Shown piece after piece: positions 1 to 8,976 of a stretch of 36,739 nt of DNA. This DNA is from a virus. The first letter of the stretch is position 1. Every line of letters starts with the position of its first letter. The stretch lies in IMG/VR virus record IMGVR_UViG_3300028581_000113, positions 1 to 36,739 of that record; one strand, written 5' to 3'. The notes under the pieces were generated by a model. The model did no database searches. It was given only the letters and a program-made list of their open reading frames with translations, and was not told the origin of the DNA. Made by a program: the position numbers and the translations under genes.

Positions 1-924
1 CCCGAGGATTATATTTTCGGTGCTTCCGAAGTGATTGAAAAGGTAAAACTATTTGATTCTTTAGATAAAATAAAATACTTGCCTATAGGTGAAAGACAAA
101 GAGGGGTATTATTTGATGACTACGGTTGCGTTTCTAGACATCTTCTTGACCCAGCCGAAATGCTTTTCAAGCGTCAAATAGAATTAGGAATGATCACCGA
201 AGATAATTTAAAGTGGCTAAAGGACAACGACTACTTCATAAAAGGTGAGGTAAATTTTTCAGACAGGTTTCTTGTTGTTCTTTCGGGAACAACACCTCAC
301 TACGGTAACAGTGGGGCGGTAGTAGCTCAATATGCTCGTGATTTAGGTCTAGCACCACAAACACTTTGCGATTGGCAAGGCGAAGGAACGCAAGCAGAAT
401 ATTATGACAGGAACACTATCAGCCAAAAAGCCATAGATACTGCTCTAGAGTTTAAGAAGAGGTTTAATATACAATATGAATGGGTGCGTCAGAAAGACTG
501 GAAAGATGCTTCCCAATATGGTTGCCTAGAGATGTTTACTTATGCTTGGTTTTTATCACCAGACGGAGTTAAATATTACAACCCTAAACCAGGAACTTCA
601 AATCACGCAGTCAACGAAGCAAACCTAGATGAAGTTAAGTTTGGTGACAGCTATTCTCCATTTATTAAACAAATGACCAGCCTAGAAGATTTATTAGATT
701 TTGCCCTGTGCATCTATGTTTCTGACAGGTCATATAATAAAACTATGAGTAATGTAAAAATTGCAAAAGATGTAAACTCAAAAACAGTTTATATGTGCTT
801 ACCAATTTCAGATGAAAAATCTTTTGAAAGCTACTGTTCTAATTTTGGGATAGAAGTAAAAAAGCACGCTGATTATTCTATTGATTGGCAGGCTATGCTT
901 AACGGAAATTTAACTTTAAATTAA
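1..924 (+). CDS. Papain-like cysteine protease, 5' end cut by window edge
   Basis: The frame is open from base 1 (reading PEDYIFGASE) to the stop at 922-924, so the GTG at 31 is probably internal and the true start lies outside this edge, probably the ATG at 36711 if the map is circular. Counting from the GTG, Cys33 lies in a DDYGC segment followed by a helix-like stretch, His192 in NHAV and Asp206 in GDSYSP. This Cys...His...Asn/Asp order and the DSYxP context resemble papain-like (C1-type) phage proteins, where DSWGP/NSWG follows the catalytic His. Role is inferred: virion or scaffold processing, or host protein cleavage. It is separated by one base from a structural gene and belongs to the late unit. 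The fold call is by motif only; the Asp in place of the usual Asn is tolerated in some homologues but weakens certainty. Confidence 0.5.
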   Translation, partial: PEDYIFGASEVIEKVKLFDSLDKIKYLPIGERQRGVLFDDYGCVSRHLLDPAEMLFKRQIELGMITEDNLKWLKDNDYFIKGEVNFSDRFLVVLSGTTPHYGNSGAVVAQYARDLGLAPQTLCDWQGEGTQAEYYDRNTISQKAIDTALEFKKRFNIQYEWVRQKDWKDASQYGCLEMFTYAWFLSPDGVKYYNPKPGTSNHAVNEANLDEVKFGDSYSPFIKQMTSLEDLLDFALCIYVSDRSYNKTMSNVKIAKDVNSKTVYMCLPISDEKSFESYCSNFGIEVKKHADYSIDWQAMLNGNLTLN

Positions 925-925
925 A

Positions 926-2680
926 ATGGCTTATCGAATTGAAGGTCAGGACATTGTGATAGACGGCTGGGAAAAAGGTATATCAGACAACCCCTATGAG
1001 GGCATAAATGATATGCGAGGGGTTAATATTATATCAATACCAGGAGAAGTTAGTGTTTCATTTGACCAAACTAATTCAGCGTTTCCAACCTGCACTGGTA
1101 ATTTAGTTTCAGCGGACGCTGGGGCTGACACAATTACGATTAGTGTTACTGCTGGTAGTTTATGGAGTGGCGCTGCCGTTACTTTTACTGGGGCTAGTTT
1201 GCCCGCAGGTATAACAGCTTCCACTCCGTATTGGGTCACAGAAGTTTCAAGTAATGTATTTCAACTTTCTAATGATTGTAGAAGAAATGCCGCAATCAAT
1301 ATAACAGGGAACGGCAATGGAACTTTTGCCACCATCAATATGGGTGAAATAACTTATTTTGAAAAAAACACAGGAGTAGCTTTGGATAAAAATGGAAGAG
1401 CTTGGGACACTAAATCAACTTTCCCTTACTACGTATATCTAGGTAACGATGTAACCACTACCGTCGGGCTAAGAAACACTGTAGGTAATGGATTAATTTG
1501 GTATAAAGGATATTTATTTCTTTTCTATAATTCAAGGATTTGCTATACTCCTTATAGTTTGTCTGGGTATTCTACACAGACTTGGATAAACGAATGGGAT
1601 CCGACCACTGGGGCTGTAGCCGTCGGGACAGCTGTTTTTAATACAACCACAGGAACGGGGAACTCTCACGAAGCGCTTGTTTCTATACAAGACGGTTATG
1701 TTTATATTTGTGACGGAAGCTATATTGCTTCACTTACTCAAAAAGTAGGACAAACCTTTGACCCTGCTAACACAGCCACCTATACTTGGGCTAAACAGGC
1801 GTTGCCACTTCCAAACTCTGACATAGCTCGATGCCTAGAAGAGCTTGGAACTTACTTGCTTATTGGGGGGCAACAGAATCTTATTTACCCCTGGAGCAAG
1901 ATTGCAACCGACACAGCTCCAAAAAACCCAATAAAAATTGCTGATAACTTTATTGCCCACCTTTTGACGGTAAACACAAACACTTATATCTTCGCAGGTA
2001 AAAGGGGCAGAATTTACGTGACAAATGGTTCACAGGCTAACCAATACATTAAAATGCCCGACCATATTTCAGGGGTTGAACCTATTTTTACTTGGAATAA
2101 TTGTTGCTACAACAAGAACCAGATTTATTTTGGAATATCAGCTCAAAATAACTCCCAATCAGCATCAACGGCTTATTATGGGCTATGGGCGGTTGATATA
2201 ACTACAAATGCCTTACGTTGTGTAAATATTCAATCAACCCCGACAGCGGCAGTTTCAGCTGTTTATGCATTTACTGGAGGATCTTCGGGTTACGGTTTAG
2301 CAGTCGCTTGGAAAACAACCAATACTTACGGTATAGACATATCTTATTCAGCGCCTTACCAAACATATACATCATTTATTGAAACTGAATTGATTCCTAT
2401 TGGCAACTACTTGAACAAGAAAACATTTGAAAATATAGAGTTCAGACTTTCAACTCCGTTAGTAAGTGGCGAGGGTATTAGAATTTCTTATCGCAACTAC
2501 AAAAGTGGCGCTTACACAGTTATTGGTGAAACAACCACAGCAGGAGCTTTAAGTGATTATTACACAGTCAATTTTGACCAATCACAACTTTTGCAGCTTA
2601 AAATTGAAATGAAAAGCACCAGCTCAAGCCCTAGCTATGTTAGGTTAAGAGAAATTAGGCTTAGAAGTTTAACCCAATAA
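926..2680 (+). CDS. Virion structural protein, tail/nozzle-like beta-rich
   Basis: A 584-residue protein dominated by short beta strands with many Gly, Thr, Ser, Asn and Tyr. The N-terminal GWEKGISDNPYEG followed by a strand-rich segment resembles the opening of tail or nozzle-type beta-propeller proteins in podoviruses. Residues around 60-130 form an Ig-like strand set (ADTITISVTAGSLWSG, TPYWVTEVSSNVFQLS). The middle has propeller-like strand clusters (GYVYICDGSYIASL, TNTYIFAGKRGRIYV). It lies one base after the protease gene and upstream of the adaptor-like gene, so a place in the tail or the head-tail connection is likely. No catalytic motif is seen. It could equally be a tail-associated receptor-contact protein. 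Confidence 0.5.
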   Translation: MAYRIEGQDIVIDGWEKGISDNPYEGINDMRGVNIISIPGEVSVSFDQTNSAFPTCTGNLVSADAGADTITISVTAGSLWSGAAVTFTGASLPAGITASTPYWVTEVSSNVFQLSNDCRRNAAINITGNGNGTFATINMGEITYFEKNTGVALDKNGRAWDTKSTFPYYVYLGNDVTTTVGLRNTVGNGLIWYKGYLFLFYNSRICYTPYSLSGYSTQTWINEWDPTTGAVAVGTAVFNTTTGTGNSHEALVSIQDGYVYICDGSYIASLTQKVGQTFDPANTATYTWAKQALPLPNSDIARCLEELGTYLLIGGQQNLIYPWSKIATDTAPKNPIKIADNFIAHLLTVNTNTYIFAGKRGRIYVTNGSQANQYIKMPDHISGVEPIFTWNNCCYNKNQIYFGISAQNNSQSASTAYYGLWAVDITTNALRCVNIQSTPTAAVSAVYAFTGGSSGYGLAVAWKTTNTYGIDISYSAPYQTYTSFIETELIPIGNYLNKKTFENIEFRLSTPLVSGEGIRISYRNYKSGAYTVIGETTTAGALSDYYTVNFDQSQLLQLKIEMKSTSSSPSYVRLREIRLRSLTQ

Positions 2681-2684
2681 TAAA

Positions 2685-2981
2685 ATGGAACCATTAGAAA
2701 TTTATTCTCTAATTCAAAGCTTTGTATCAAAGGAAATTGATGACAAAATAAAAAAACACGCCAATGATGCGCAGTTTAAAGTTACAGATATTCCAATTCA
2801 CAGCCACACGGGTGTTGACGCTCCTCGTATAGAGTTCAATGATATAACGGGAGTTGATATAATGGCTTCTGATCCACTTGATTCTCCCGAGAATGGAACA
2901 GTGAGGCTTTATGATGCAGGGGGAACTAGAAGAATTTACGCTTTTATAAATGGCACTTGGAGATATTCTAATTTAACATAA
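2685..2981 (+). CDS. Small structural-cassette protein
   Basis: A 98-residue protein with an alpha-helical N-terminus (IYSLIQSFVSKEIDDKIKKH) and a C-terminal beta part (NGTVRLYDAGGTRRIYAFINGTWRYSNL) typical of small phage fibre or tail-associated proteins, where a GTxRLY...GTWRY ending is common. IHSHTGVDAP resembles the HxHxG region of some tail-fibre tips, but no metal-binding repeat follows. It lies 4 bases after the beta-rich tail gene and 5 bases before the adaptor-like gene. Function is unknown; a minor tail component is the best guess. Confidence 0.5.
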   Translation: MEPLEIYSLIQSFVSKEIDDKIKKHANDAQFKVTDIPIHSHTGVDAPRIEFNDITGVDIMASDPLDSPENGTVRLYDAGGTRRIYAFINGTWRYSNLT

Positions 2982-2986
2982 ACTTT

Positions 2987-3925
2987 ATGAGAACTTTTAC
3001 TAGCTACAGCAAGGATTTCGCCACATTTTCTGGCAATTCCTCGACTACAGCAAATTCAACAAACTCTTTCGACAACATCAGTTGGGGAATGAGAATGATT
3101 AATGACTCAATTCGTTATCTTGCCACCATCTTTTATTTCAATGAAACGAGTTATGCTGTTCCTGGTGGCACAGTAGCCAATCAGCAAGGGTATTCTTTGC
3201 CAGGTGATTTTGAGCAGATGATGAATATTACCGTCCAAGTCGGAGGGATTCTTTATCAACCCAAAGAAAGCCCTTCCCGAAGACATTTTGACTCTTTAAA
3301 TGTTATCCCTTTTTACAATGATTTTCCTCAGTATTTTTATATTTATGACGGAAAAGCTTTGATTTACCCAACACCAGCATCAGATGCAAATGTTATCACC
3401 TTTAATTACAAGAAAAGAGTTACTGATTTATCAATGGCTGATAAAACAGGAACTACGACCTCACAGACTGTTGGGGTTACAACTAACACAACCACAGTAA
3501 CTGCTACTGGTTCAGCTTTTAGGGATTGGATGGCTTCTAGTGGTTGGTTGCAAATTAATAAAAATGACACAAACGCAGCAAATGGTGATGGCAAGTGGTA
3601 TCAAATTTCTACAGTTACAAGCCTAACAGCCCTTGAATTAAAAAATCAATATCAAGGCGCAACGGTTGCTGGCGGTTCATTTACTATTGGTGATGTGCCT
3701 ATTTTGCCAGAAGATTACCAAGATTTGCCACTTTACAGGGCTTTAAGCCTATATTTCACGGCTCGTGTTCCTGACCCTAACAGAGTGGCGGCTTTTGACG
3801 CTAAATACACAGAAGGATATGGGTTGCTTGACGCTAAGTATGGTTCAAAAAGCAATTCACCAGTGCTTACTGACACTGAATCTCCTGTTTATAACCCAAA
3901 TTTGTTTCCAAGAAACATTGGTTAA
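2987..3925 (+). CDS. Head-to-tail adaptor-like protein
   Basis: A 312-residue protein. The first 55 residues are polar and Ser/Asn-rich. Residues about 45-150 carry a pattern common to adaptor or gatekeeper-like proteins in podovirus-type genomes: helices (MRMINDSIRYLATIFYF), GYSLPGDFEQMMNITVQVGGILYQP, SRRHFDSLN, then FPQYFYIYDGKALIYPTPASDANVITFNYKKR. An Ig-like Thr-rich insertion (about 155-235) is followed by a helical end beginning LPEDYQDLPLYRALSLYFTARV. The role would be joining the portal to the tail nozzle. It sits with other tail and ejection genes, separated from portal and capsid only because the linear window splits the late unit. Family assignment is by sequence pattern. Confidence 0.55.
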   Translation: MRTFTSYSKDFATFSGNSSTTANSTNSFDNISWGMRMINDSIRYLATIFYFNETSYAVPGGTVANQQGYSLPGDFEQMMNITVQVGGILYQPKESPSRRHFDSLNVIPFYNDFPQYFYIYDGKALIYPTPASDANVITFNYKKRVTDLSMADKTGTTTSQTVGVTTNTTTVTATGSAFRDWMASSGWLQINKNDTNAANGDGKWYQISTVTSLTALELKNQYQGATVAGGSFTIGDVPILPEDYQDLPLYRALSLYFTARVPDPNRVAAFDAKYTEGYGLLDAKYGSKSNSPVLTDTESPVYNPNLFPRNIG

Positions 3926-3944
3926 TACATAAAATAAAAATATT

Positions 3945-5615
3945 ATGGCTACACTAAATTTAGGTAACCCAGCTACCTTTGCTAGCAATTTAAAAGCTAA
4001 AGGAGGTTTACTGGTACCACAAAACAAACAAACGTTTTCAGGTGGTAATGTTAACACTGCACCTAGCGTTATTTTATTGGGTAACCCCCAAGACTCTGCT
4101 TCTGGGTTAAAAAACCTTTCAGCCTCTTCTTTTTTTGCTAGCCAGGTTGGGCTTCCTTTGAATGCCAAATTTGGGACTGCAGCAAAAGCGCCTGAGCAAA
4201 ACATAACAGCCCCTGCAAACACTATTTCACCAGCACAAGCTAAAGTTCCTTCTGCTCCCGCTACTCAGAAAACCTTTACAGCAGAACAAAACACAGGGCT
4301 AATGGCTGCGCTTGATCGCCAAAAGAACGGTATTGTAGACCCTACTGGTGCTGATAAACGCAACCTAGACTACGCTATCGCTAATGGTTGGAAAGCCCCA
4401 ACAACTAACTCTGGAATTTTACAAACAACTCCTCCAGTAGTTAACCAAAATTCAGCCCCCGTTATAGACACTACTTCAAAAGGGCTGCTTGGTAGTTTAG
4501 CCAACGCTTCTCTTAACCCTGATAACCAAAACGCTGCGGCTACTGCAGGGCTTATGAACACTGCTGCCAGTAATCCTGCTACATCTGCGCCAGGTTATGA
4601 GGCTTATACAAAAACACAAAAAGATTTGGCTGACTTAGATAAACAATATGCCGAACAAAAAGCTCTTTACTCAACCGCTCCGATGACTCTAGAGGTTAAG
4701 CAGGGCGCTGAACGTGCTTTAGATTTGCAATACGAAGCAAAACGTGCAGCTCTTTCAGGTTTAATGTCTAACCAACAAAAATCAATCGACCAGTATATCA
4801 CTGGAACTGGCGTCCAACAAACTGGTTATACTGGTGCTGGAAATCTTTCAAACACAGGACAAAGCCTAGAACAATCTGGATTGACTTCAGCCGCACAACT
4901 TGCTCAACCAACACAACTTCCTTATGGAACTCCTTTGGTAAACCCCCAAACAGGACAGCAAATTGGTGGTGGAACTGCTTCTGGTGTTCAACCAAGCGAC
5001 CCTTTTTACCAAACAATGAAAACTTACGCCCAGCTTTTAGCTAGCAACCAGGGTTCAACCATCCCTACTTCAATAACAGGAAACTCTGTCTTGAACGCAC
5101 AGTTGATAAATATGGCTAAACAGATAAACCCTAGCTTCAATGCCAACGTGGCTAGTGGAGTTGGCTCTGCCCAGGCGGCAACAGCAGGAGCGCAATCTGC
5201 TCAAGTTCAACAATGGACATCAGCTCTTCAACAGGGTAAAAACTTGCAAGCTCAACTTTCAGATTTACTTAACACCTTTGGGCTTAACCCAAGCGACCTA
5301 AACAAGGTGAACCAAGGACTACAAACTATCGCAACCAATATCAGTGACCCAAAATATGCTATGTTGAAGAACTATGTTAACGACATCGCAAATACTTATT
5401 CACAGATTCTTACACCTGCAGGCGGAAATGCCACTGATACAACACGTGGTATCGCTGCCAGTATGCTTGATTCTTCTATGAAAGGACAAGGTTTGCAACA
5501 GGTGATGGCTAGTATGGATGCTGCCGCACAGGCTAAAATTGCTGGTGTTTCAACTTCCGGAGGTATGAATTCGGGAGTTACCCAGGTTAATGGACAAGGT
5601 TTATATAATTGGTAA
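3945..5615 (+). CDS. Ala/Gln/Asn-rich protein, probable internal or ejection protein
   Basis: A 556-residue low-complexity protein rich in Ala, Gln, Asn, Thr and Ser with no cysteine visible. There is a helical stretch at about 215-275 (KDLADLDKQYAEQKALY, EVKQGAERALDLQYEAKRAAL) and further helices near the C-terminus (LQAQLSDLLNTFGLNPSDLNKV). This composition and the position directly before the lysozyme-like virion protein fit the internal virion proteins that podoviruses eject ahead of DNA. An alternative is a tape-measure-like or scaffold-type protein, but no long coiled coil or membrane segment is seen. The start ATG follows ATAAAATAAAAATATT with no Shine-Dalgarno. Confidence 0.45.
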   Translation: MATLNLGNPATFASNLKAKGGLLVPQNKQTFSGGNVNTAPSVILLGNPQDSASGLKNLSASSFFASQVGLPLNAKFGTAAKAPEQNITAPANTISPAQAKVPSAPATQKTFTAEQNTGLMAALDRQKNGIVDPTGADKRNLDYAIANGWKAPTTNSGILQTTPPVVNQNSAPVIDTTSKGLLGSLANASLNPDNQNAAATAGLMNTAASNPATSAPGYEAYTKTQKDLADLDKQYAEQKALYSTAPMTLEVKQGAERALDLQYEAKRAALSGLMSNQQKSIDQYITGTGVQQTGYTGAGNLSNTGQSLEQSGLTSAAQLAQPTQLPYGTPLVNPQTGQQIGGGTASGVQPSDPFYQTMKTYAQLLASNQGSTIPTSITGNSVLNAQLINMAKQINPSFNANVASGVGSAQAATAGAQSAQVQQWTSALQQGKNLQAQLSDLLNTFGLNPSDLNKVNQGLQTIATNISDPKYAMLKNYVNDIANTYSQILTPAGGNATDTTRGIAASMLDSSMKGQGLQQVMASMDAAAQAKIAGVSTSGGMNSGVTQVNGQGLYNW

Positions 5616-5625
5616 ATAAAAACAT

Positions 5626-7467
5626 ATGGAAAATACACTAGACCAAGACGCCGTAAATTTGTCTAAGGCTATTAGGCAAATGGAGAGCGGTAACAGGGCA
5701 GTCACCCCATCAGAAGGCTCAACTTTGGGTGGTGCTAGCCGTTACCAATTTACCCACGGCACCTGGAAAAAATACGCCAAAGAAATTTTAGGTGATGAAA
5801 ATGCTCCTTTAAGTTTGGAAAATGAAAACCAAGTTGCCTACACAAAGATTAAAAAATGGAAAGACCAAGGCTACAATGTTGGACAAATTGCTTCAATGTG
5901 GAATGCTGGCGAAGGACGTCCAGACGCCTACAAAGAAAACTGGAGAGGAACAAACAAATACGGAGTAAAATACGACACCCCTGCTTATGCTGAAAAAGTG
6001 GCGGCTGAATACCACAAACTTAAAGGTTCAGCGGCGCCTACTTTCAATCCAGCCCCATTTTCTAACCCAGGGGCGGTTGATTACAGTGGGCTTACTCCTG
6101 AAACACCGTCAGCGTCCGCTGAGGCTGGCGGTGGTGGCTTAGGCAAGCAGTTACTTGGAAGAACGGAAGAAGCTGGCAATGCGATTAAAGACGCTATGTC
6201 AGGCAAGATAAACCCTTTATCTGGAATACTCCAGACAGCAGGCGCAGCGGCAGGTGGCTTAGGAGATGTCGTAAACGCAGGCATTGAATTAATACCTGGC
6301 GTGAAAGCTGTTGAAAAAGTTATTGGAAAAGGCGTTCAGTCTTTTATGGGAACAGAAGTCGGGCAAAGCATAGGAAAAGCCTTGACTGATTTTTCAACAT
6401 CTCACCCTGAATTAGCAAAAGATATGGGCGCAGTATTTAACATTGCCACTGCATTGCCTATTCTTAAAGGCTTGAGTGTAATTAAAAATGTAACCCTAAA
6501 CGCTTCGGCTCGTGCCTTAGAAAGAGTAGCTGAAAGAAGTGTTGCTAAATCACTTGAAGAAGCAGCGGTCAAGGGTTCATTTAAAAAAGCCACTACGGCT
6601 TTACGTAATGACAAAGGTTTGTTCGGGGATATGGTTTCGGCTAAAGAAATACCCGACGTTGATGGAAAGATTAGAATGGAAAGACTTTTACCTGATATCG
6701 AGGACGGAAAATACGCCACTCAAAACGCAGTGGATACTAGCTGGGGTAATATTAATCAGTTATCAGATAAGATTAATGACCGAGTAAGCGGAAAACTATT
6801 AGCAAGGCAAGAGGGCGGAAACGCTGTTCTAAAAATAGTAGACCCGACTGAAGTGGTTAACAACGTAACAAAGGTAATGCCCCACTCTGGTCTAGATGGA
6901 AATGACCTAATAAGAACAGCAAAACAGTTAGACCCTGGTAATACTACAATGTGGGATAAGTTTGCCAGAGGTGAAGCCACTATTGATGAGGTTAACACCC
7001 TTAGAAGTAACTTAGGAAGAAAAATAGGCAGTAAAGTTTTCGATGCCCCTGAAGTTACTTTTCAAAAAGAGGTGGGCAAAAACCTTTACGGAGCTTTAAG
7101 CGAATACGTAAAAAAAGAAGTCCCTGAAACTAGGCACTTATTTGACGCTATTAAAAAGCAATTTGATTATCAGAAAGCTCTTGATATGTTGAATGGTAAA
7201 AAAGCTAAATCAGGATTTCTTGGCACAGCGCTAAGAGGTAGCGTTGCTGGAGCAGGTGAATTAGCAGGCAGAGCATTAGGCACTCCGATGATTGGTGGAT
7301 ATTTAGCCTATCAAGGGGCTGGGGCGGCTGAAAAAAGATTAGCTGGCGGTTTACCCCAATACATACTAAACAAAGCAGGACAACGTGTTCCCGCTAGTCA
7401 GGTTAAGTCTAAAATAGGAGGGCTATTAGGTTCAGCTTTATATCAAAAGGCAGCTAGCCAGAAGTAA
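5626..7467 (+). CDS. Virion protein with N-terminal lysozyme/transglycosylase-like domain
   Basis: A 613-residue protein. Residues about 10-133 resemble the lysozyme-like transglycosylase fold: AIRQMESGN with candidate catalytic Glu20, SRYQF at 38-42, GTWKKYA, and SMWNAGEG at 90-97. Such domains open the peptidoglycan during DNA entry when part of a virion protein. The remainder is long, Ala/Gly-rich and helical, with apolar stretches at about 205-265 and at the end (about 530-570) that could contact membrane. It is the last gene of the plus unit, followed by the terminator at 7590. The size and architecture fit an ejected internal virion protein rather than a free endolysin; no separate endolysin is obvious in the window. 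Confidence 0.6.
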   Translation: MENTLDQDAVNLSKAIRQMESGNRAVTPSEGSTLGGASRYQFTHGTWKKYAKEILGDENAPLSLENENQVAYTKIKKWKDQGYNVGQIASMWNAGEGRPDAYKENWRGTNKYGVKYDTPAYAEKVAAEYHKLKGSAAPTFNPAPFSNPGAVDYSGLTPETPSASAEAGGGGLGKQLLGRTEEAGNAIKDAMSGKINPLSGILQTAGAAAGGLGDVVNAGIELIPGVKAVEKVIGKGVQSFMGTEVGQSIGKALTDFSTSHPELAKDMGAVFNIATALPILKGLSVIKNVTLNASARALERVAERSVAKSLEEAAVKGSFKKATTALRNDKGLFGDMVSAKEIPDVDGKIRMERLLPDIEDGKYATQNAVDTSWGNINQLSDKINDRVSGKLLARQEGGNAVLKIVDPTEVVNNVTKVMPHSGLDGNDLIRTAKQLDPGNTTMWDKFARGEATIDEVNTLRSNLGRKIGSKVFDAPEVTFQKEVGKNLYGALSEYVKKEVPETRHLFDAIKKQFDYQKALDMLNGKKAKSGFLGTALRGSVAGAGELAGRALGTPMIGGYLAYQGAGAAEKRLAGGLPQYILNKAGQRVPASQVKSKIGGLLGSALYQKAASQK

Positions 7468-7589
7468 AATAAGCATAGAAAACTACCACCAACAAAAAAG
7501 CAGACACTGGGTTTGGAAAAAAACATACCAGTAAAACAGCGCCACCTAATACCCAATTTTTCATATAATTAAATAGTAAATTATTAGAT

Positions 7590-7618
7590 AAGAGGCTTAA
7601 TTAAAAAGCCTCTTTTTT
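7590..7618. terminator. Bidirectional intrinsic terminator between converging units
   Basis: AAGAGGCTT (7590-7598) pairs perfectly with AAGCCTCTT (7606-7614) across a 7-base loop and is followed by T's to 7618. On the minus strand the same hairpin is preceded by A's and followed by an A/T-rich stretch. It lies where the plus-strand late unit and the minus-strand early unit meet, and the stop codon of the last minus gene overlaps it. The 120 bases between 7467 and the hairpin hold no recognisable gene. Confidence 0.85.
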
Positions 7619-7829
7619 AGACCCAACCAAGAGCTGAAGAATAACCTTCAGGAAACATTTCGAAGATTTCGGTTTGTCCGATTTTAACTTCCTTTGTTTC
7701 CCGTTCTTCACCTGGCTTATCTCGGTAGATCATAATAAATTTACAAGGATGTATACTTTTTACTTCCCTGTAATAACGTGGCAACATTGCTGAATACCAC
7801 TTTTCCCCTTCGTAAACAACACTAATCAT
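7617..7829 (-). CDS. Small protein of unknown function, end of early unit
   Basis: A 70-residue protein beginning MISVVYEGEKWYSAML. I chose the ATG at 7829 because GGAGGT lies 4 bases upstream, one of very few clear Shine-Dalgarno sites in the window; an upstream in-frame start at 7871 would lack one. The protein is beta-rich with Lys/Glu-rich middle and aromatic residues (KFIMIYRDKPG, EIFEMFPEGY). I do not recognise it. It is the last gene before the convergent terminator. Confidence 0.6.
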   Translation of the reverse strand: MISVVYEGEKWYSAMLPRYYREVKSIHPCKFIMIYRDKPGEERETKEVKIGQTEIFEMFPEGYSSALGWV

Positions 7830-7839
7830 CTTGACCTCC

Positions 7840-8028
7840 CTAATTTTTACCACTCGGCGGAGTAAATCCAATCGGATGGCTTTTGTTTAATAACTCGGTT
7901 TGCTGACCGACAAGAAGTGAAAGTTCATTACACTCGTTGTCTAAAGCAGCGACCCTTTCTCTAAGTGTCTTGATTTCTAGGTCTTTGACCGCTATCAAGG
8001 CTACTAAAACATCAATACTTGTTTTCAT
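7840..8028 (-). CDS. Small coiled-coil protein
   Basis: A 62-residue protein, mostly one amphipathic helix (IAVKDLEIKTLRERVAALDNECNELSLLV) with a heptad-like spacing of Leu, Val and Ile, ending in a Pro/Gly-rich tail. It overlaps the end of the HNH-like gene by 17 bases. Function unknown; a small oligomerising accessory protein is possible. Confidence 0.5.
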   Translation of the reverse strand: MKTSIDVLVALIAVKDLEIKTLRERVAALDNECNELSLLVGQQTELLNKSHPIGFTPPSGKN

Positions 8029-8311
8029 TGCTAAACTTTTTGATTGTTAGTAACTGCGGATAAATTTCATAAGCGTCTTTTCCTTTTGACTCACAGAATT
8101 TTACCCATTTTTTTAAACACTTAGCCCTAGTCCACAAATAAGGCAATAGACTAGGAAATTCGTGATGAAAATCACTGTGGCATTCTTGGCACACATTTAC
8201 CACTAGATGTGTATTCTTGTAAAAATACTTAGGGTAAATATGATGCCTAGACTTTCTCCTTTTTGTGTTTCCTGATGAATAATCATTATCACACAAAGGA
8301 CACTTTCCCAT
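8012..8311 (-). CDS. HNH-type endonuclease-like protein
   Basis: A 99-residue protein with two zinc-knuckle pairs, Cys4xxCys7 and Cys41xxCys44-His45, flanking RHHIYPK (His23-His24) and ending with DFHHEF (His49). This CxxC...HH...CxxCH...H arrangement is the core of small HNH nucleases. Free-standing HNH proteins of this size act in phages as homing endonucleases, packaging-associated nickases or defence-like nucleases; here it lies far from the terminase. AAAGGAG lies 6 bases before the ATG, inside the end of the upstream gene, and the stop and start overlap as TAATG, so the two are probably translationally coupled. Confidence 0.65.
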   Translation of the reverse strand: MGKCPLCDNDYSSGNTKRRKSRHHIYPKYFYKNTHLVVNVCQECHSDFHHEFPSLLPYLWTRAKCLKKWVKFCESKGKDAYEIYPQLLTIKKFSNENKY

Positions 8312-8475
8312 TACTTGCTCCTTTCTTTTTTGATTTGATACTTACTTGTTATTTCTTCGGTAACTGGATTCCAGATAATACGCTCATCACCGCATCCCCA
8401 GATTTCACAGTCAGCGAAATAATCTAACTTGATATACTCCCAGCGTATCAAGTCATCTCTTGTTACTTTTCCCAT
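8311..8475 (-). CDS. Small protein upstream of the HNH gene
   Basis: A 54-residue protein reading MGKVTRDDLIRWEYIK and ending in KKERSK. It has several Trp residues and two cysteines (CEIWGC), and its last codons contain the ribosome-binding site of the HNH gene. Not recognised. The TAATG overlap suggests that it is translated and coupled to the HNH protein. Confidence 0.5.
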   Translation of the reverse strand: MGKVTRDDLIRWEYIKLDYFADCEIWGCGDERIIWNPVTEEITSKYQIKKERSK

Positions 8476-8497
8476 TGTTCTTTATTTAGTTGTTAAA

Positions 8498-8740
8498 TTA
8501 CTTTAAGTTATTTAAACACTCTTTGATTTGTGCTATCGAAAAATGAGCTTCATTAACTGTTTCATAATCTTTTTTATTTTGTCTAGCATAATTCATTAAC
8601 TCCTCCATTTTATCTAATAAAACCATTCTATGTTTTTCAAACTGTTCTATTCTATATTCCTTTAAAACCTCCCTCGCCTTACTCTTAGACAAACAAGAAG
8701 GTGCTTCACATAGTTTCTTTACTGCTTCATCTATGGTCAT
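8498..8740 (-). CDS. Helical small protein
   Basis: An 80-residue, highly charged helical protein (MTIDEAVKKLCEAPSCLSKSKAREVLKEYR). The ending EAHFSIAQIKECLNNL and the AREVLKEYR segment suggest a helical bundle. It overlaps the next upstream gene by 14 bases and has no Shine-Dalgarno. Function unknown. Confidence 0.5.
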   Translation of the reverse strand: MTIDEAVKKLCEAPSCLSKSKAREVLKEYRIEQFEKHRMVLLDKMEELMNYARQNKKDYETVNEAHFSIAQIKECLNNLK

Positions 8741-8975
8741 ATTGCTTTAAGTTAAAATGTTCTAAATATCCATATTTAATTCCTTGTTCCATCCAATTAG
8801 AAGCACCCATCGGTAAGTCTGGTGTTTCTCCCACTTCCCTCCCATATTCTTCAAGAGAGGTGCGGAGGAATTCCCAGATGTCTTCTGCTCTTATCATAGC
8901 TCCTCCACAATCGTTTACTTTATCACCATCAAGGAAATTTGATTCAAAAGTTTCTTTTATTTTTTCAATAGACAT
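8727..8975 (-). CDS. Small protein of unknown function
   Basis: An 82-residue protein starting MSIEKIKETFESNFLDGD and containing IRAEDIWEFLRTSLEEYGREVGE. It is charged and helical with no cysteine cluster. It lies one base after the stop of the preceding small gene and overlaps the following one, as expected in a tightly packed early operon. Not recognised. Confidence 0.5.
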   Translation of the reverse strand: MSIEKIKETFESNFLDGDKVNDCGGAMIRAEDIWEFLRTSLEEYGREVGETPDLPMGASNWMEQGIKYGYLEHFNLKQYDHR

Positions 8976-8976
8976 A

